Assembly (NCBI RefSeq): GCF_004295795.1
Contig: NZ_SEBR01000008.1
Span: 1-64,000 of the forward strand
Reading direction: 5' to 3'
Length of the DNA: 64,000 bases
Origin: Flavobacterium sp.
Lineage (GTDB): Bacteria; Bacteroidota; Bacteroidia; Flavobacteriales; Flavobacteriaceae
The notes beneath the pieces were generated by a model that searched no databases, was not told where the DNA came from, and saw nothing but the letters and a program-made list of their open reading frames with translations. Positions 62,116 through 64,000 of this stretch are shown piece after piece; the stretch's first letter is position 1; the number at the start of each line of letters is the position of its first letter. The position numbers and the translations under genes are program-made.

Positions 62116-64000
62116 ATGCAGATACGTGTTGAGCAAGCCTTTTATGGCGACGTAGGAAAATCGCATGCTTGCATAGTCTCGACGATCAGTGAGCCTTCTT
62201 TAAACTCATTTTTAACAGCCTTTACGGACCGACCTGGTGCACTGTCGGCAGGAATTGTACTCGAACCATATTTATCGGCTGCAGCATCACACGGAAAATA
62301 TATTCTAACCAAAACGTATCCCGATTTGAATGCCGCCCGCGGCGGCATGGTTTTCACACATGCGCTGATTATCGATTTAGATGACTTGGTTAACATTAAA
62401 AACTTAACAGACTTGTTGAGTTTTCTGGCTCCCGAGATTTCGAATAGCCGGAAGCTGGAGGCATTGTTACTTGAGCCTTCTGCAACCTCAAAAAAGGATA
62501 TCGATACAAGCTTTCCTCGTTATGCCCAAGATACATTACAGAAAATATTAGAAGGTGAGCATCCAGTCATCTTCGCCGGAAATCTCTCTTCATTCGAAGA
62601 TATGCTAACAACAATTTGGGCCGGATTGCCGACAGGCCTAAAAAAGAACTTTTCTTTTACTACTGGGTTTTCCACAACGGCTATAGATAGATCAAAGACA
62701 ATCATTTACTTCCAGGAAAATTTAAGATCCTTACTTAAAAATGTGGATCACGTCGACGACCAAAACAAAGAAAAAATTCAAATTATCTCAGAAATTGAGC
62801 GATTCATTCTGTTTAAGAATGACGAAAATGCTTTTGAAGAATTTGTCAAAGAGCTAAACGTGGATTTTAAGGATTGGTCAATCGTTGCACCTACTGTAAA
62901 AGCCTTCCAACTTTATCAAAGTATTGATTCAGGTTTACAACAAGATGAATTGAGATTGCTGCTGCGAAATGTGGCAAAAATATCTCCGAAAAGCGATACT
63001 GGTATTCGCATAAAAAAGGCAATTCTTGATAATCTCGCCGGATCAATCTCAAATAATGATAAAAGTAACATCAAAAGTCTCAAAAACCTACCGCTTGAAT
63101 CCTTCACAAATGGCTCGGTAACCTTAGATTCTGCAATTCAAAAGTATCTTGCGACAAACTTTAATAGCGAAGTGAATTTTGACGCAGGATCGGCAGCAGA
63201 TCTAGTCGTCCTTAGTAAAGGCGATACCGGTACTTGGTGGACAACCTCGGTAAAAAGTGGACTTTCGACGGTACTTAAAACAATGACTTCGGGTTGCTCA
63301 AACAATGTATGGCAGCTCCTAGAGAACTTCGATATTTGCAGGATTGAATTGCTTTCTTATATACCTTCAACAAGAAATAACGAACAAATCCTATTCGATG
63401 CGATACCGAGTACGATTAATATTGCTGCAGCAGAAAAGGTGGCAAATGGCATTAAAGGAAAAAAGTGGTATTCGCTTTACGCCAGGTTGTTATTAAGGTA
63501 TTTGCCAATCGAACAAGCTTTAAAAAAGCAATTGGCATATGAACGAAGCACCGGTGAAAATTGCTTCGAAGGGACTTTGTCGGTATGTGAGAAATTCGAT
63601 GATACGAAACTACTAACAGCGGCATTGGAAGATCAAGGCGACTTGTTGTGCGGCGTCTATGCAGACCGTTCGGTCAAAAAACCATCGTTATTAAATTCCT
63701 TGGATACCACCAATCCGATTTGGCTTAATATATGGTCACTGAGCTTGAAGCAAACTTCAAATCTACCGCACGGAATAGACAATCTTAAATCTGCAGTCGA
63801 AGACGTTATCGGTTTCATTGCCAAAGGACAAGCAATTCCACAAAATATTTTATCCCTGATCTCAGACAGCCAATTTTCGGATTTATCCGATTTTCCAAAT
63901 CGCGGAAATCTCTGGAAAAACATGCCTGATTTATACATCGAAAAATTTATGCGGTCAACGGTCAATGGCTGCATGGACAAGATGCTTTTAGGCAATTTAG
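62116..64000 (+). CDS. GAP1-like GTPase-associated protein (partial, runs off the window)
   Basis: Open for 628 codons from the ATG at 62116 with no stop before the window end, so the 3' end is missing. The N-terminus (RVEQAFYGDVGKSHACIVST ... LTAFTDRPGALSAG ... YPDLNAARGGMVFTHALIIDLDDL) matches the GAP1 N-terminal domain pattern as I recall it. The rest is a long region without membrane segments, mostly helical. In the predicted systems GAP1 is a large protein operating with the GTPases, perhaps as regulator or effector carrier. Confidence 0.75.
   Translation, partial: MQIRVEQAFYGDVGKSHACIVSTISEPSLNSFLTAFTDRPGALSAGIVLEPYLSAAASHGKYILTKTYPDLNAARGGMVFTHALIIDLDDLVNIKNLTDLLSFLAPEISNSRKLEALLLEPSATSKKDIDTSFPRYAQDTLQKILEGEHPVIFAGNLSSFEDMLTTIWAGLPTGLKKNFSFTTGFSTTAIDRSKTIIYFQENLRSLLKNVDHVDDQNKEKIQIISEIERFILFKNDENAFEEFVKELNVDFKDWSIVAPTVKAFQLYQSIDSGLQQDELRLLLRNVAKISPKSDTGIRIKKAILDNLAGSISNNDKSNIKSLKNLPLESFTNGSVTLDSAIQKYLATNFNSEVNFDAGSAADLVVLSKGDTGTWWTTSVKSGLSTVLKTMTSGCSNNVWQLLENFDICRIELLSYIPSTRNNEQILFDAIPSTINIAAAEKVANGIKGKKWYSLYARLLLRYLPIEQALKKQLAYERSTGENCFEGTLSVCEKFDDTKLLTAALEDQGDLLCGVYADRSVKKPSLLNSLDTTNPIWLNIWSLSLKQTSNLPHGIDNLKSAVEDVIGFIAKGQAIPQNILSLISDSQFSDLSDFPNRGNLWKNMPDLYIEKFMRSTVNGCMDKMLLGNL

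Noticed and set aside
62142..63995. Several short minus-strand frames across the GAP1-like region
   Set aside because: The plus strand is open for all 628 codons with protein-like sequence and tight operon spacing.

Overview
The window looks like a chromosomal segment of a Flavobacterium-like member of the Bacteroidota. Supporting signs are Bacteroidota-type promoters (TTG, 18 to 22 bases, TAnnTTTG), a split transketolase, type IX secretion tails, a SusC/SusD pair, an FKBP-type lipoprotein and the lptG-tgt pair. No database could be searched; functional calls rest on motifs, family knowledge and gene order.

Layout. 1-6267 is an AT-rich accessory island bounded by a 280-bp inverted repeat. 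It carries an HNH endonuclease facing a double-domain DNA methyltransferase, a zinc-ribbon/HEPN protein and an XRE regulator behind a symmetric operator array. 6327-29361 is mostly core: DMT exporter, LptG-type permease, tgt, small stress-type proteins, a GH30 enzyme, a VOC/transglutaminase-like fusion, a His-rich outer-membrane protein, a GH2-GH53 fusion, hutG-hutF, split transketolase, FKBP lipoprotein, S4 protein, phosphoribosyltransferase and shikimate kinase. Two tRNA-Lys and one tRNA-Leu lie at 29488-29785. 30129-39465 holds poorly known genes: a membrane protein pair, a four-gene signalling cluster (CPPYCP protein, membrane protein, histidine kinase, NarL-type regulator), two T9SS cargo proteins and a glycine-zipper lipoprotein.

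39856-46502 is an accessory zone with an AraC regulator, a Fic protein, a decayed 5'-nucleotidase, XRE genes, unknown genes and a RES/Xre toxin-antitoxin pair. 45553-58161 combines two cassettes that share a 90-base leader, a second AraC regulator, a MauE/DoxX-like protein, a tiny cysteine-containing secreted protein, and a divergent-facing operon of SusC, SusD and an S9 prolyl oligopeptidase behind a strongly structured leader. This suggests peptide capture at the outer membrane followed by cleavage.

58261-64000 starts with an XRE regulator and its palindromic operator. It is followed by a tightly spaced operon: a helical protein, a Cys-cluster GTPase, a second GTPase and a very long protein cut off by the window end. 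The order matches the predicted GASH / double-GTPase / GAP1 conflict systems and is the most interesting locus here.
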